A stretch of DNA of 64,000 nt from Chengkuizengella marina (GTDB lineage: Bacteria; Bacillota; Bacilli; Paenibacillales; KCTC-33759). The notes under the pieces are model-generated. The model was not told the DNA's origin and searched no databases. It saw only the letters and a list, made by a program, of their open reading frames with translations. This document shows positions 55,922 through 64,000 of this stretch, in pieces. The translations under genes and the position numbers were made by a program. The stretch is from NCBI RefSeq assembly GCF_009910845.1, contig NZ_SIJB01000015.1, forward strand, positions 1 to 64,000, given 5' to 3'. How positions within the stretch are numbered: position 1 is the first letter of the stretch; every line of letters begins with the position of its first letter.

Positions 55922-56060
55922 AATCAAATCATATACTATAAAAGAAACCGCAGGTGCGGTAACACCATACGGTTTCATACAATAGCCGTTTTAAACGGTA
56001 AGCATAGAGTTCTATAGAAAATAGACCATTATCCCTTTGGCAATTGGGCGGTCTATTTTT
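55922..56060 (+). ncRNA. Antisense antitoxin RNA of a type I toxin-antitoxin locus
   Basis: A plus-strand RNA of about 140 nt is predicted from the -10 at 55910 to the T run at 56056-56060. It contains hairpins GAAACCG / CGGTTTC and CCGTTT-TAAACGG and ends in stem AATAGACC / GGTCTATT (56020-56057). It overlaps the last coding bases and 3' end of the toxin gene on the other strand, like RatA on txpA in B. subtilis. Ends are estimates. Confidence 0.65.
56020..56060. terminator. Shared terminator of toxin mRNA and antitoxin RNA
   Basis: Stem AATAGACC / GGTCTATT, with A and T runs on both sides, lies where both convergent transcripts end. Confidence 0.75.
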
Positions 56061-56136
56061 TGTTTCTAACAGATTTTAAAGCTATTATTAATAACCCAAA
56101 GGTTAACATTAAAGATATAGCTTGATAAACTGTCAT
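56053..56136 (-). CDS. Type I toxin, putative holin-like small membrane peptide
   Basis: A 27-residue peptide beginning MTVYQAISLMLTFG, then one hydrophobic helix (LLIIAL) and a basic tail (KSVRNKK). The MTVYQ start and helix-plus-KK tail match the putative holin-like toxin family found in Firmicutes type I toxin-antitoxin pairs (TxpA/BsrE relatives). The ATG at 56136 follows GGGGGGTG. Its 3' end overlaps a convergent RNA. Overproduction of such peptides damages the membrane. Confidence 0.82.
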   Translation of the reverse strand: MTVYQAISLMLTFGLLIIALKSVRNKK

Positions 56137-56143
56137 GGCATCA

Positions 56144-56203
56144 CCCCCCTTCGTATGGAGGATTTGCCTACCGCCCTGCCACGATTGTATTGTTTCTATT
56201 ATA
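56144..56203 (-). promoter_or_regulatory. Toxin promoter and structured leader
   Basis: Extended -10, TGG-TATAAT on the minus strand (TATAAT complement at 56198-56203), gives a leader of about 55 nt. In it CCTCC (complement of 56157-56161) can pair with the GGGGG of the Shine-Dalgarno (complement of 56144-56149), so translation may be blocked in the full-length transcript. Confidence 0.6.
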
Positions 56204-56298
56204 CCACGAAATTCCAGATAGAGTTATAAATGAATATTTTATTACACAGCTTATCATATCATTATAGTCATTTTTTAATAATCTGTAATATCATAAAA

Positions 56299-57300
56299 TT
56301 ATAACTTTCTTATCCCATAAACAATATGAATATACTCATTGATTTGCTGAAAAATGGTGATGAACCCCATGTGATTTAATTGTTTTATTAATTCAAAACG
56401 ATTTGTATATTGTTTACCTGTATGTTGCCTCACTTCATTTTTAGTCATAAAATCTACAATACATATACGCCCGTGAGGTTTTAATACACGGTTTATTTCA
56501 TCTAAAGCCAACACTTTCTGTTCATCTATTAGGTGATTGTACGTAAAACTAGATATAACAAAATCAAATTCATGATTTGAAAAGGGGATGGCAAGAAAAT
56601 TTCCAAGTTTGGTATCAATCTCCGGATATTTTATATGACATTGTTTTAACATCTCCTTAGACTGATCTATCCCTTTCATTTGAACCCCTTTTGAGATAAA
56701 TTTAACTGCAAAGTTACCTGTACCAACTCCTATATCTAATCCAATCTCTTCTTTTTTTGGAGAAATACATTCAACCGCTGCATTTAATGAAAGTTCATAA
56801 TCTTCAACGTATTGTAACTCAGGAAAGATCTCTAATAATTTTTGATCAAAAGAAGGTGCTAATTTATCAAACCCCCATTGGTCACTCCATTGTTTACGAA
56901 TTGCATTTAATCTTTTTGAACCATTAGCAAGTTCAAAAATATCTTCTAAATTTAATGTTTCTCTAACTTTTAATTTATCTATCATTTGATCAATCGTATC
57001 AAGTTGTAGTTTTAATTCTACCCACCGAGAATACATACTTGCACGTTGTAAATTTAAATAGTATTCCACTTCTTTTTTATCTTCTTTTTCTATTTTTAAT
57101 AGTACTTTTTTTATCTCTTCTATTGGAATTCCAATTTCTCTCAATGAAATTATTGTTTGCAACCGCCATATATCTTTTTCATTAAAAGTGCGATAGGAAT
57201 TCTCGCTTTGCTTTTCAGGTGAGATGAGACCTTTTTCTTCATAGAAACGGATTGCTCTAGTGGAAATATTTAACTTCTTAGCTACTTCGTTTATCTTCAT
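56299..57300 (-). CDS. MerR regulator fused to a SAM-dependent methyltransferase
   Basis: A 333-residue fusion. Residues 1-75 are a MerR winged-helix domain (KINEVAKKLNISTRAIRFYEEKGLIS, then SYRTFNEKDIWRLQTI), followed by a coiled-coil helix to about 115. Residues about 165-310 are a class I methyltransferase with SAM motif LDIGVGTGNFAVKF and FDFVISSFTYNHLID. The second half may methylate an inducing compound or bind it as a sensor. Its own promoter has a 19-bp spacer with a palindrome, as MerR targets do. Start at the second ATG, 8 bases after AAGGA. Confidence 0.88.
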   Translation of the reverse strand: MKINEVAKKLNISTRAIRFYEEKGLISPEKQSENSYRTFNEKDIWRLQTIISLREIGIPIEEIKKVLLKIEKEDKKEVEYYLNLQRASMYSRWVELKLQLDTIDQMIDKLKVRETLNLEDIFELANGSKRLNAIRKQWSDQWGFDKLAPSFDQKLLEIFPELQYVEDYELSLNAAVECISPKKEEIGLDIGVGTGNFAVKFISKGVQMKGIDQSKEMLKQCHIKYPEIDTKLGNFLAIPFSNHEFDFVISSFTYNHLIDEQKVLALDEINRVLKPHGRICIVDFMTKNEVRQHTGKQYTNRFELIKQLNHMGFITIFQQINEYIHIVYGIRKL

Positions 57301-57352
57301 AGCTTTCATCCTTATTAACTTTCTTTTTTATATAACTTTTTCTTTTTATCAT

Positions 57353-57383
57353 ATTATATACGTTAACGTAACGAGAAGGTAAA
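57353..57383 (-). promoter_or_regulatory. MerR-type promoter with 19-bp spacer
   Basis: On the minus strand: -35 TTTACC (57378-57383), spacer exactly 19 bp, -10 TATAAT (57353-57358). The spacer carries the perfect palindrome TACGTTAACGTA (57359-57370). Such long spacers are untwisted by activated MerR proteins, so the fusion gene is probably self-regulated. Confidence 0.85.
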
Positions 57384-57414
57384 GTTATTAAAGGTTTTAC
57401 TTTTGAACAAAAAA

Positions 57415-57440
57415 TGAACATCACATCATAGTGATGTTCA
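57415..57440 (-). terminator. Terminator after O-methyltransferase gene
   Basis: Perfect stem TGAACATCAC / GTGATGTTCA; on the minus strand it is followed by six T. Confidence 0.88.
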
Positions 57441-57495
57441 AATCATCTAAGCTTCCATAAAGAAGTCCAATATGTACATTTTTTTTTAATTGGTT

Positions 57496-58167
57496 CTATT
57501 CTTTTACTATCCCGAAAACAAAACCATCATACCCTTTTGTTCCTACAGTTTGAATCGCTGTGGAATCTATACGAGACTCATTTGATAGTAAATCAAATAA
57601 TTGACGAGTACCTTGCACACCTAAATCTTCACTCTCACTATCTATGATTTTTCCACTACGTACCACATTATCCACGATAATAACCGCTCCTGGATTAGCC
57701 AGTTTCAATGCCCATTTTACATAGTTTGGATTGTTAGGTTTATCGGCATCAATAAAGATGAAGTCAAATTTTGGGACAGCTTTTTCTTCAAGAACTTGTA
57801 ATGAATCAAGGGCTGCTCCTACAATGACTTCAATCTTATTTTCTAATCCTGCTTTTTTTATGTTTTCTCTAGCCACTTTTGCATGTTTAGGATCATATTC
57901 TAGTGTAATAAGGTGCCCATCTTCTGGTAACGCTCGACCAAGCCAAACACTACTATAACCACCAAGGGTTCCAATTTCTAATATGTTTTTGACCCCTTTA
58001 AGCTTGGCAAGCAAGTAAAGTAATTTGCCTTGATTTGCAGAGACATCAATAGCAGGTAAGTCTGCTTCTGTATTTGCTTTCAATATGGAATCCATGATTG
58101 GATCATTTGAACCAATTTTATTACTAAAATAAAAATCTACATCATTCCACTTTTCTGATATGTCCAT
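57496..58167 (-). CDS. Class I O-methyltransferase (catechol/caffeoyl-CoA type)
   Basis: A 223-residue SAM-dependent O-methyltransferase. SAM-binding motif LEIGTLGGYSSVWLGRALP near residue 66, IDADKPNN near 140 and the metal-ligand region VIIVDNVVRSGKI near 165 correspond to the metal-dependent catechol O-methyltransferase family. The substrate is unknown. The start is uncertain: ATG 58167 or TTG 58176, with AAGGAG upstream of both. Confidence 0.9.
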   Translation of the reverse strand: MDISEKWNDVDFYFSNKIGSNDPIMDSILKANTEADLPAIDVSANQGKLLYLLAKLKGVKNILEIGTLGGYSSVWLGRALPEDGHLITLEYDPKHAKVARENIKKAGLENKIEVIVGAALDSLQVLEEKAVPKFDFIFIDADKPNNPNYVKWALKLANPGAVIIVDNVVRSGKIIDSESEDLGVQGTRQLFDLLSNESRIDSTAIQTVGTKGYDGFVFGIVKE

Positions 58168-58385
58168 AACAAACAATCACTCCTTAATTAAAGTTGTTTA
58201 TTCTCTTTAGATTATATAATAAATTTCATATATTTATCATTTATTGAATGAATAATATACCAATTGTTATTTTTTATACAATAGAAAATAACTAATTCCT
58301 TATTGCCAAATTAAAGTTGTTTTTTGGTAATATATATTTCTCTGTGCATTTTCCGTTCAAAATGATTTGAATACGGAGGTGTATC

Positions 58386-58448
58386 ATGTTATTTGCTATT
58401 CTATATCTGTTTTTTAACATTCATTTAACTCCCACTTTACTTAAATGA
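58386..58448 (+). CDS. Possible 20-residue hydrophobic peptide
   Basis: MLFAILYLFFNIHLTPTLLK is preceded by CGGAGGTG at a 5-base distance and its stop lies in the loop of a perfect hairpin at 58428-58457. A strong translation signal and a following hairpin suggest a small transcript coding a membrane peptide, but it could be chance in AT-rich DNA. Confidence 0.35.
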   Translation: MLFAILYLFFNIHLTPTLLK

Positions 58449-58457
58449 GGTGGGAGT
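58428..58457 (+). terminator. Hairpin upstream of bioC
   Basis: Stem ACTCCCAC / GTGGGAGT with a 14-base loop, followed by AT-rich sequence; ends the small upstream transcript if it exists. Confidence 0.55.
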
Positions 58458-58533
58458 ATTTAATTTAAAATGATAAAATAGTTTTAATGTATACATATCC
58501 GTATTTTACTAGAAGAAATAAGGAGTTATTTTC

Positions 58534-59394
58534 ATGACCATCAACAAAGAACTTGTTCGCAAAAATTTCAGTCGACATGCGTTTGAGTATGATTTATATG
58601 CAAAAATTCAAAAAGTGATGGCAATTAAACTGCTGCAATTAGTACAGCACAATACATCAAAATCATACCTAAATATATTAGAAATTGGTTGTGGCACAGG
58701 AAACCTAACGAAATTACTCCTTGAATACTATCCAAATGCAAAATACACTGTTTTTGATTTGTCTGAATCCATGATTCAACAAACCAAACGTAAAATAGGA
58801 GGGATGCAAAAAAACATAGAATTCTTTGCAGTGGATGCTGAGCGGATTCTAAGTCATGATCGAATGAAAGAAGCATCAGATGTTTGTGAAGATATATTCG
58901 AGCAAACCTACGATTTAATTATTTCAAATGCAACCTTTCAGTGGTTCAATGCGCCTAAACAAACCATTAAAGCTTATCTGAATTGCTTAAATGCAAATGG
59001 AGTATTTGCTTTCTCTACTTTTGGTCCAGATACGTTTTATGAATTGCATACTTCTTTTTACGAGGTTGAAAAACAGTTGAATATAGTGCACCAACAACAT
59101 GGACAAAAATTTATGAGCATGAATGAGTGGCAGCAAGTATGTAAACAACAAATGAACGAAATTTGTACAGTAGAAGAAAAGATAACAGAACAGTATAGAA
59201 GTGTTCGAGAATTCATGCATCATGTTAAAAGAGTAGGGGCTGGAAATGCTAGTAAACATGAGTCTTCTCAAGCAGATAGTGGTATAAATCGCAGATTGAT
59301 TTTAAATATGGAAAAATACTATACGCAGCATTTTGCTTCTACTCAAGGAGTTCAAGCTACTTATCATTTATGTTATGGGGTATATGAAAAATAA
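58534..59394 (+). CDS. bioC: Malonyl-[acyl-carrier protein] O-methyltransferase
   Basis: A 286-residue class I methyltransferase with the BioC N-terminus VRKNFSRHAFEYDLYAKIQ, SAM motif LEIGCGTGNLTKLL near residue 52 and FSTFGPDTFYEL near residue 165, typical of BioC. It methylates malonyl-ACP so that fatty acid synthesis can build the pimeloyl chain; the BioH-like hydrolase at 38355 would remove the methyl group. It lies about 19.5 kb from the bio operon, with no BirA box seen upstream. Confidence 0.9.
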   Translation: MTINKELVRKNFSRHAFEYDLYAKIQKVMAIKLLQLVQHNTSKSYLNILEIGCGTGNLTKLLLEYYPNAKYTVFDLSESMIQQTKRKIGGMQKNIEFFAVDAERILSHDRMKEASDVCEDIFEQTYDLIISNATFQWFNAPKQTIKAYLNCLNANGVFAFSTFGPDTFYELHTSFYEVEKQLNIVHQQHGQKFMSMNEWQQVCKQQMNEICTVEEKITEQYRSVREFMHHVKRVGAGNASKHESSQADSGINRRLILNMEKYYTQHFASTQGVQATYHLCYGVYEK

Positions 59395-59527
59395 AATGAA
59401 TTTGTTTTTTGTTGTCTGTTCAATTTGTCGAAAACCGTCAGATTGTGTAATTTACATTTAAATTGATTTATATTAAGATTGTTATGTTATTGTACATACT
59501 TTTATTTTGAAAGGCGGATCTTTAAAT

Positions 59528-61756
59528 ATGAAAAAGTCAAAGAAAAAACTAGTTCTTAATACAGCATTAGCGTTAGGTCTAGTCATTCCATCCGTACTAC
59601 CTACTGTATCGAATGCAGAGGAAAATAAAGATATCGTAAACCTTAGAGTATTGGAGACCACAGATATCCATGTAAACCTAGTAAACTATGATTACTATAA
59701 AGACTTGGAAGTTGATGCATTCGGACTTGCGAAAACGGCTTCATTAATTAAAAAAGCAAGAGAAGAAGCAACAAACAGTCTATTATTTGATAATGGAGAT
59801 CTTATTCAAGGAAACCCATTAGGGGACTATGTGGCTAAAATAGATGAGTTAGAAGAAGGGGAAACTCATCCAGTATATAAAGCAATGAATTTATTAGATT
59901 ATGATGCTGGTAACATCGGAAATCATGAATTTAACTATGGTTTAGATTTTCTTGACAAAACTTTAGCAGGATCTAATTTCCCGTACGTAAATGCAAACGT
60001 GTACATTGATGATCAAGATGATGATCCTACAAATGATGAAAATTATTTTACCCCATATTTAATATTAGATCGTGAAGTTATAGATGAAGATGGAGAAACT
60101 CATACATTAAAAGTAGGTGTAATTGGTTTTACTCCACCTCAAATCATGAACTGGGATAAGAAGAATTTAGAAGGTAAAGTGATTGCGAAAGATATTGTAG
60201 AAACGGCTGAAAAGTTTGTTCCTGAAATGAAAGAAAAAGGTGCGGATATCATCATTACTATACCACATTCAGGATTAGGATCATCAAATAAAAAAGGGTT
60301 ACAGGAAAACGCTATATTTGATTTAAGTAAAGTAGAAGGAATTGATGCGATTTTATTCGGACATTCTCATCAAGTTTTTCCAAGTGCTTCTTATGCAAAT
60401 ATTGAGGGCGTAGATGTAGAAGCTGGAACTATAAATGGTATATCCGCAGTAATGCCTGGTTTCTGGGGAGATCACTTAGGTGTTATTGATTTTGAATTAG
60501 AAAAAGTAGATGGTAAATGGGTGGTAAATTCATCACAATCATCAGTACAAAAAATATATGATAAAGATACAAAAACATCTTTGGTTGATGCAGATGCTGA
60601 AATTGTTGAGGCAGTAAAAGAAGACCATGATGCAACGATAGAATGGGTAAGAAGTGCTGTTGGAGAAACTACAGCGCCAATTAATAGTTATTTTGCATTA
60701 GTTCAAGATGATCCATCTATTCAAATCGTTACAAATGCACAAAAATGGTATGTGGAAAAATTCATTCAAGGTACAGAATATGACGGAATTCCAGTTGTAT
60801 CCGCTGGCGCACCATTTAAAGCTGGTGGACGTGGAGGCGTAAGTTATTTTACAGATGTACCTGCTGGTGAAATTGCAATTAAAAATGTAGCCGATTTATA
60901 TTTATATCCAAATACATTACAAGCTGTTCTTATTAATGGTGATGATTTAAAACAATGGTTGGAAATGTCTGCAGGACAATTTAATCAAATTGATCCATCC
61001 GTTCAAGAAGAACAAACATTAATCAATACAAGTTTCCCTACTTACAATTTTGATGTTATTGATGGTGTGACTTATGAAATTGATGTAACACAACCAGCAA
61101 AATATGATTCAAAAGGTAATGTTGTTAATCCAGATAGCAGTCGTATTGTAAATTTACAGTTTCAAGGTCATCCTATTTCTGCAGAGCAGGAATTTATTGT
61201 AGCTACAAATAACTATCGTGCTAGTGGCGGAGGAAACTTTCCAGGAATTAGTGGTGAGAAAGTGATCATTGAATCTCCAGATGAAAACCGTCAAATTATT
61301 ATCAACTACATTTTAGAAAAACAAACAATTAACCCATCTGCAGATATGAACTGGACATTTGCTCCAATTGATGCCAATGTGAACGTAACGTTTGAAACTT
61401 CACCAGAAGCTCAAAAATATGTAGAAGGTGAGAGCTTCAAGTATGTTGAAACTGGGGAAAATGGTTATGCTAAATTCTCTATTGCATTAGGTAATGGTGA
61501 AAATTCAGAAGATACAACAGGGGAAGCTGCTGAAGAAGGAACAGAGGAAAATAATGAAGATACAAATACTGATGTAACAGAGGAATCTACAACAGAAGAT
61601 ACTTACGTAGTTCAATCAGGTGATAACTTATGGAAAATTGCTTCAACTCATTTAGGGGACGGATCTAAATGGGAATCCATTTATGAATTGAATAAAGATG
61701 TGATTGGAAATAACCCACATTTAATCGTACCTGGTCAAAAACTCATACTACCGTAA
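59528..61756 (+). CDS. Secreted 2',3'-cyclic-nucleotide 2'-phosphodiesterase/3'-nucleotidase with LysM domain
   Basis: A 742-residue exported metallophosphoesterase of the CpdB/YfkN type. Signal peptide residues 1 to about 29. Metal motifs: LETTDIHVNL, DNGDLIQGNPLGDYV, GNIGNHEFNYG, TIPHSG and LFGHSHQVFP. The 5'-nucleotidase C-terminal domain follows (GGRGGVSYFTDVPAGE, YRASGGGNFPG). After an acidic Glu/Thr-rich linker comes a LysM domain (YVVQSGDNLWKIASTHLG, last 50 residues), which should hold the enzyme on peptidoglycan. It may supply phosphate and nucleosides from outside RNA. ATG 59528 follows AAAGGCGG. Confidence 0.93.
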   Translation: MKKSKKKLVLNTALALGLVIPSVLPTVSNAEENKDIVNLRVLETTDIHVNLVNYDYYKDLEVDAFGLAKTASLIKKAREEATNSLLFDNGDLIQGNPLGDYVAKIDELEEGETHPVYKAMNLLDYDAGNIGNHEFNYGLDFLDKTLAGSNFPYVNANVYIDDQDDDPTNDENYFTPYLILDREVIDEDGETHTLKVGVIGFTPPQIMNWDKKNLEGKVIAKDIVETAEKFVPEMKEKGADIIITIPHSGLGSSNKKGLQENAIFDLSKVEGIDAILFGHSHQVFPSASYANIEGVDVEAGTINGISAVMPGFWGDHLGVIDFELEKVDGKWVVNSSQSSVQKIYDKDTKTSLVDADAEIVEAVKEDHDATIEWVRSAVGETTAPINSYFALVQDDPSIQIVTNAQKWYVEKFIQGTEYDGIPVVSAGAPFKAGGRGGVSYFTDVPAGEIAIKNVADLYLYPNTLQAVLINGDDLKQWLEMSAGQFNQIDPSVQEEQTLINTSFPTYNFDVIDGVTYEIDVTQPAKYDSKGNVVNPDSSRIVNLQFQGHPISAEQEFIVATNNYRASGGGNFPGISGEKVIIESPDENRQIIINYILEKQTINPSADMNWTFAPIDANVNVTFETSPEAQKYVEGESFKYVETGENGYAKFSIALGNGENSEDTTGEAAEEGTEENNEDTNTDVTEESTTEDTYVVQSGDNLWKIASTHLGDGSKWESIYELNKDVIGNNPHLIVPGQKLILP

Positions 61757-61768
61757 AAACAATAACTT

Positions 61769-61806
61769 AAAGTCAATTCTTGCCTTAGGTAAGAATTGAC
61801 TTTTTT
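61769..61806 (+). terminator. Terminator after the phosphodiesterase gene
   Basis: Perfect stem AAAGTCAATTCTT / AAGAATTGACTTT followed by a T run. Confidence 0.93.
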
Positions 61807-61841
61807 AAGTTGCATTTTCATATAAAATAGTTACCTACATA

Positions 61842-61870
61842 TTGACATCTATTTTTAAGATGTGTTATAT
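61842..61870 (+). promoter_or_regulatory. Sigma-A promoter of htpG
   Basis: TTGACA at 61842-61847 and TTATAT at 61865-61870 with a 17-bp spacer and TG just before the -10. No CIRCE element (HrcA operator) seen. Confidence 0.8.
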
Positions 61871-61946
61871 AAAAATAGGACATTGATAATAGTTTATACA
61901 AAAAGGTATTTGTATTGTTTTATATTTGAAAGGAGTAGTACTATTC

Positions 61947-63827
61947 ATGGCAAAAAGACAGTTTAAAGCAGAATCCAAAAGGCTGCTAGAAATGATGATT
62001 AACTCTATTTATACTCAGAAAGAAATATTTTTAAGAGAGCTTATATCCAATGCAAGTGATGCAATGGATAAAATATACTACAAGGCTCTAACTGATGATG
62101 AATTAGTCTTTAATAAGGAAGATTATTTTATAAAAGTAACTGCAGATAAAGAGAAGAGATTATTAACCATCACAGATACAGGAATTGGTATGACAAAAGA
62201 AGAATTGGAAAATAATCTTGGAGTCATTGCCAAAAGTGGTTCGTTAGCATTTAAATCAGAAAATGAATCAAAAGATGGGCATGATATCATTGGCCAATTT
62301 GGTGTAGGGTTCTATTCCGCTTTTATGGTTGCAGATGAAATTACAGTCATCAGTAAAGCATTAGGTAGTGATGAAGCATTTAAGTGGAAATCTAAAGGTG
62401 CGGATGGATATACAATCGTTACAACGGAGAATGACACTGTAGGTACTGAAATTACTTTAAAAATAAAAGAAAATACAGAAGATGAGCAATATGATGAATT
62501 TCTTGAAGAGCATCGCTTAAAAGCAATTATTAAAAAGTATTCTGACTTCATAAGATATCCTATTAAAATGGATGTAAAAGAGCAAAGACCTAAAGAAGGC
62601 AGTGAGGACGAACTTGAAGAGATTGTAGAAGAACAAACGATTAATAGCATGGTACCAATTTGGAGAAAGAATAAAAACGAACTTGCAACTGAAGATTATG
62701 AGAACTTCTATGCTGAAAAACATTACGGTTACGATAAACCACTTAAACACATTCATATTAGTGCTGATGGTACTGTAGTTTATAAAGCTATATTATTTAT
62801 ACCTGAAAGCACGCCTTTTGACTATTATACGAAAGAATATGAAAAAGGATTAGAGCTATATTCCAGTGGTGTTTTGATTATGGATAAATGTTCTGACTTG
62901 CTTCCTGATTATTTTAGCTTTGTAAAAGGAATGGTAGATTCAGAAGATCTTTCTCTTAATATTTCTAGAGAAATGTTACAGCATGATCGCCAGTTAAAAC
63001 TGATTGCTAAAAACATTAAAAATAAAATTAAAAGTGCATTACAGAGTTTATTAAAGGATGAAAGAGACAACTATGAAAAATTCTATGGATCTTTTGGCAG
63101 ACAATTGAAACATGGAATTTATAGTGAATATGGAGCAAATAAAGATGTGTTGCAGGATTTATTGATGTTTAATTCTTCTAAAGAGAAAAAACTAGTTACA
63201 TTGGATGAATATGTATCTGGTATGCCAGAAGATCAGAAGTATATATACTATGCGACTGGTGAGTCCATTGAGCGTATTGAAAAGATGCCACAAACAGAAT
63301 TGGTATTAGATAAAGGTTATGAAATTCTGTACTTTACAGAAGATATCGATGAATTTGCTATTAAGATGCTTATGAACTACAAAGAAAAAGAGTTCAAATC
63401 TGTATCAAGCGGCGATTTAGGGATTGAACCTGAAGAAAATGAGAATAAAACAGATGAAGAAGAAAATGAAAATAAAGAACTTTTTGAACATATGAAAAAT
63501 TTATTGAGCAATAAAGTAAAAGATGTAAAGGCATCAAAAAGATTGAAAAACCACCCAGTATGTTTATCAGCGGAAGGTGATTTATCTATCGAAATGGAAA
63601 AGATATTAGCACAGATGCCTGACAATCAAGGTGTGAAAGCGGAAAAAGTGTTAGAAATTAACGTAAATCATGAGGTATTCCAGTCTTTAAAAACTGCTTT
63701 CAATAATGATAAAGACAAATTAAATCTTTACACAAATCTATTATATAATCAAGCGTTATTAATTGAAGGATTATCCATTGGGGATCCTGTAGAATTCACA
63801 AACGACATTTGTAAAATCATGGTTTAA
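61947..63827 (+). CDS. htpG: Molecular chaperone HtpG (Hsp90)
   Basis: A 626-residue Hsp90 homologue, cytosolic. The N-terminal ATPase has [33 protein letters not shown] and [16 protein letters not shown]; the middle domain includes [14 protein letters not shown] with the catalytic-loop arginine; a charged segment ([16 protein letters not shown]) precedes the dimerisation domain. ATG 61947 begins the typical [11 protein letters not shown]-terminus and follows GAAAGGAG by about eleven bases. Single gene with its own promoter and terminator. Confidence 0.97.
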   Translation: MAKRQFKAESKRLLEMMINSIYTQKEIFLRELISNASDAMDKIYYKALTDDELVFNKEDYFIKVTADKEKRLLTITDTGIGMTKEELENNLGVIAKSGSLAFKSENESKDGHDIIGQFGVGFYSAFMVADEITVISKALGSDEAFKWKSKGADGYTIVTTENDTVGTEITLKIKENTEDEQYDEFLEEHRLKAIIKKYSDFIRYPIKMDVKEQRPKEGSEDELEEIVEEQTINSMVPIWRKNKNELATEDYENFYAEKHYGYDKPLKHIHISADGTVVYKAILFIPESTPFDYYTKEYEKGLELYSSGVLIMDKCSDLLPDYFSFVKGMVDSEDLSLNISREMLQHDRQLKLIAKNIKNKIKSALQSLLKDERDNYEKFYGSFGRQLKHGIYSEYGANKDVLQDLLMFNSSKEKKLVTLDEYVSGMPEDQKYIYYATGESIERIEKMPQTELVLDKGYEILYFTEDIDEFAIKMLMNYKEKEFKSVSSGDLGIEPEENENKTDEEENENKELFEHMKNLLSNKVKDVKASKRLKNHPVCLSAEGDLSIEMEKILAQMPDNQGVKAEKVLEINVNHEVFQSLKTAFNNDKDKLNLYTNLLYNQALLIEGLSIGDPVEFTNDICKIMV

Positions 63828-63853
63828 TACAGAGCAAATAAAAAGAATATATT

Positions 63854-63885
63854 AAGAGCCCGTTTCTGATACAGAGCGGGTTCTT
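63854..63885 (+). terminator. Terminator after htpG
   Basis: Stem AAGAGCCCG / CGGGTTCTT with one G-U pair, followed by TT and AT-rich DNA. Confidence 0.8.
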
Positions 63886-63918
63886 GATAATTTAAAACAA
63901 TGTACCCCATGGAATTTA

Positions 63919-64000
63919 TTATTTAAGTCCACTTTTCAATCTCCAAATTCCCTTATCTAACTTTTCTTCTTCTAGATTCCCATAACCTAAAATGATTTTG
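63919..64000 (-). CDS. C-terminus of a MocR/GntR-aminotransferase-like regulator (partial)
   Basis: The last 26 codons of a minus-strand gene that enters from beyond the window end. The tail LGYGNLEEEKLDKGIWRL matches the end of PLP-binding MocR-type regulators (GntR helix-turn-helix plus class I aminotransferase fold), which usually end LGFxNLxEEEIxxGIxxL. Only this tail is visible, so the call is tentative. Confidence 0.5.
   Translation of the reverse strand, partial: KIILGYGNLEEEKLDKGIWRLKSGLK

Noticed and set aside
61807-61946. CIRCE element upstream of htpG
   Set aside because: No TTAGCACTC-N9-GAGTGCTAA sequence or close variant is present.

Overview
The window is AT-rich and has strong GGAGG-type ribosome binding sites, sigma-A promoters, a TPP riboswitch with an intrinsic terminator, a BirA box and B. 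subtilis-like gene sets (deoR-nupC-pdp-deoC, tenA-ykoEDC, opp). This points to a Bacillota chromosome of the order Bacillales/Paenibacillales, probably a soil or sediment polysaccharide degrader related to Paenibacillaceae. The genus cannot be fixed from the sequence alone. No rRNA, tRNA, CRISPR array, transposase or phage gene was seen.

Layout. 0-4 kb: a minus-strand sugar operon (FGGY kinase, MFS transporter, class II aldolase). 4-6 kb: a TetR regulator and a class III aminotransferase. 6.2 kb and 14.6 kb: two copies of one multipass membrane protein in opposite orientation; the first has an FNR-type box at -41.5. 7.5-9.6 kb: an orphan 40-codon peptide gene with a class III lanthipeptide-like leader, and an SgrR-type regulator. 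10.5-14.5 kb: TPP riboswitch, tenA and ykoEDC for salvage and uptake of thiamine precursor. 15.5-20.2 kb: deoxynucleoside regulator, uptake and catabolism, ending in a XapX-type membrane protein. 20.3-23.6 kb: small genes (EF-Tu domain III-like protein, metallo-beta-lactamase-fold hydrolase, DUF6176-like, TlpA-like thioredoxin, TPR protein). 23.9-29.7 kb: a peptide ABC transporter.

30-48.6 kb holds the most striking block: three secreted multimodular GH81 endo-beta-1,3-glucanases of about 1430-1610 residues, each with fibronectin III and CBM56-like modules. A BirA-regulated biotin operon (bioD-bioB-bioF-bioH-like) sits between the first and second. LacI/CcpA-type palindromes precede two of the three. 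The third carries a 98-bp perfect internal repeat, a sign of recent module duplication. bioC lies about 19.5 kb from the other bio genes, and no bioA is present.

48.7-64 kb: alcohol dehydrogenase, CoA-disulfide reductase with rhodanese domain, a secreted HExxH protein, a GNAT acetyltransferase, an I.5-type lipase, an alpha/beta hydrolase remnant, a type I toxin-antitoxin locus (27-residue holin-like toxin with convergent antisense RNA), a MerR-methyltransferase fusion behind a classic 19-bp-spacer MerR promoter, an O-methyltransferase, bioC, a secreted cyclic-nucleotide phosphodiesterase/nucleotidase with a LysM domain, htpG, and the last codons of a MocR-like regulator.

How it fits together: secreted glucanases and lipase release sugars and lipids, the ABC and nucleoside systems import breakdown products, and cofactor genes (thiamine, biotin) respond to their own supply through a riboswitch and BirA. 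Carbon catabolite control of the glucanases and oxygen control of one membrane protein are inferred from operator-like sequences only.
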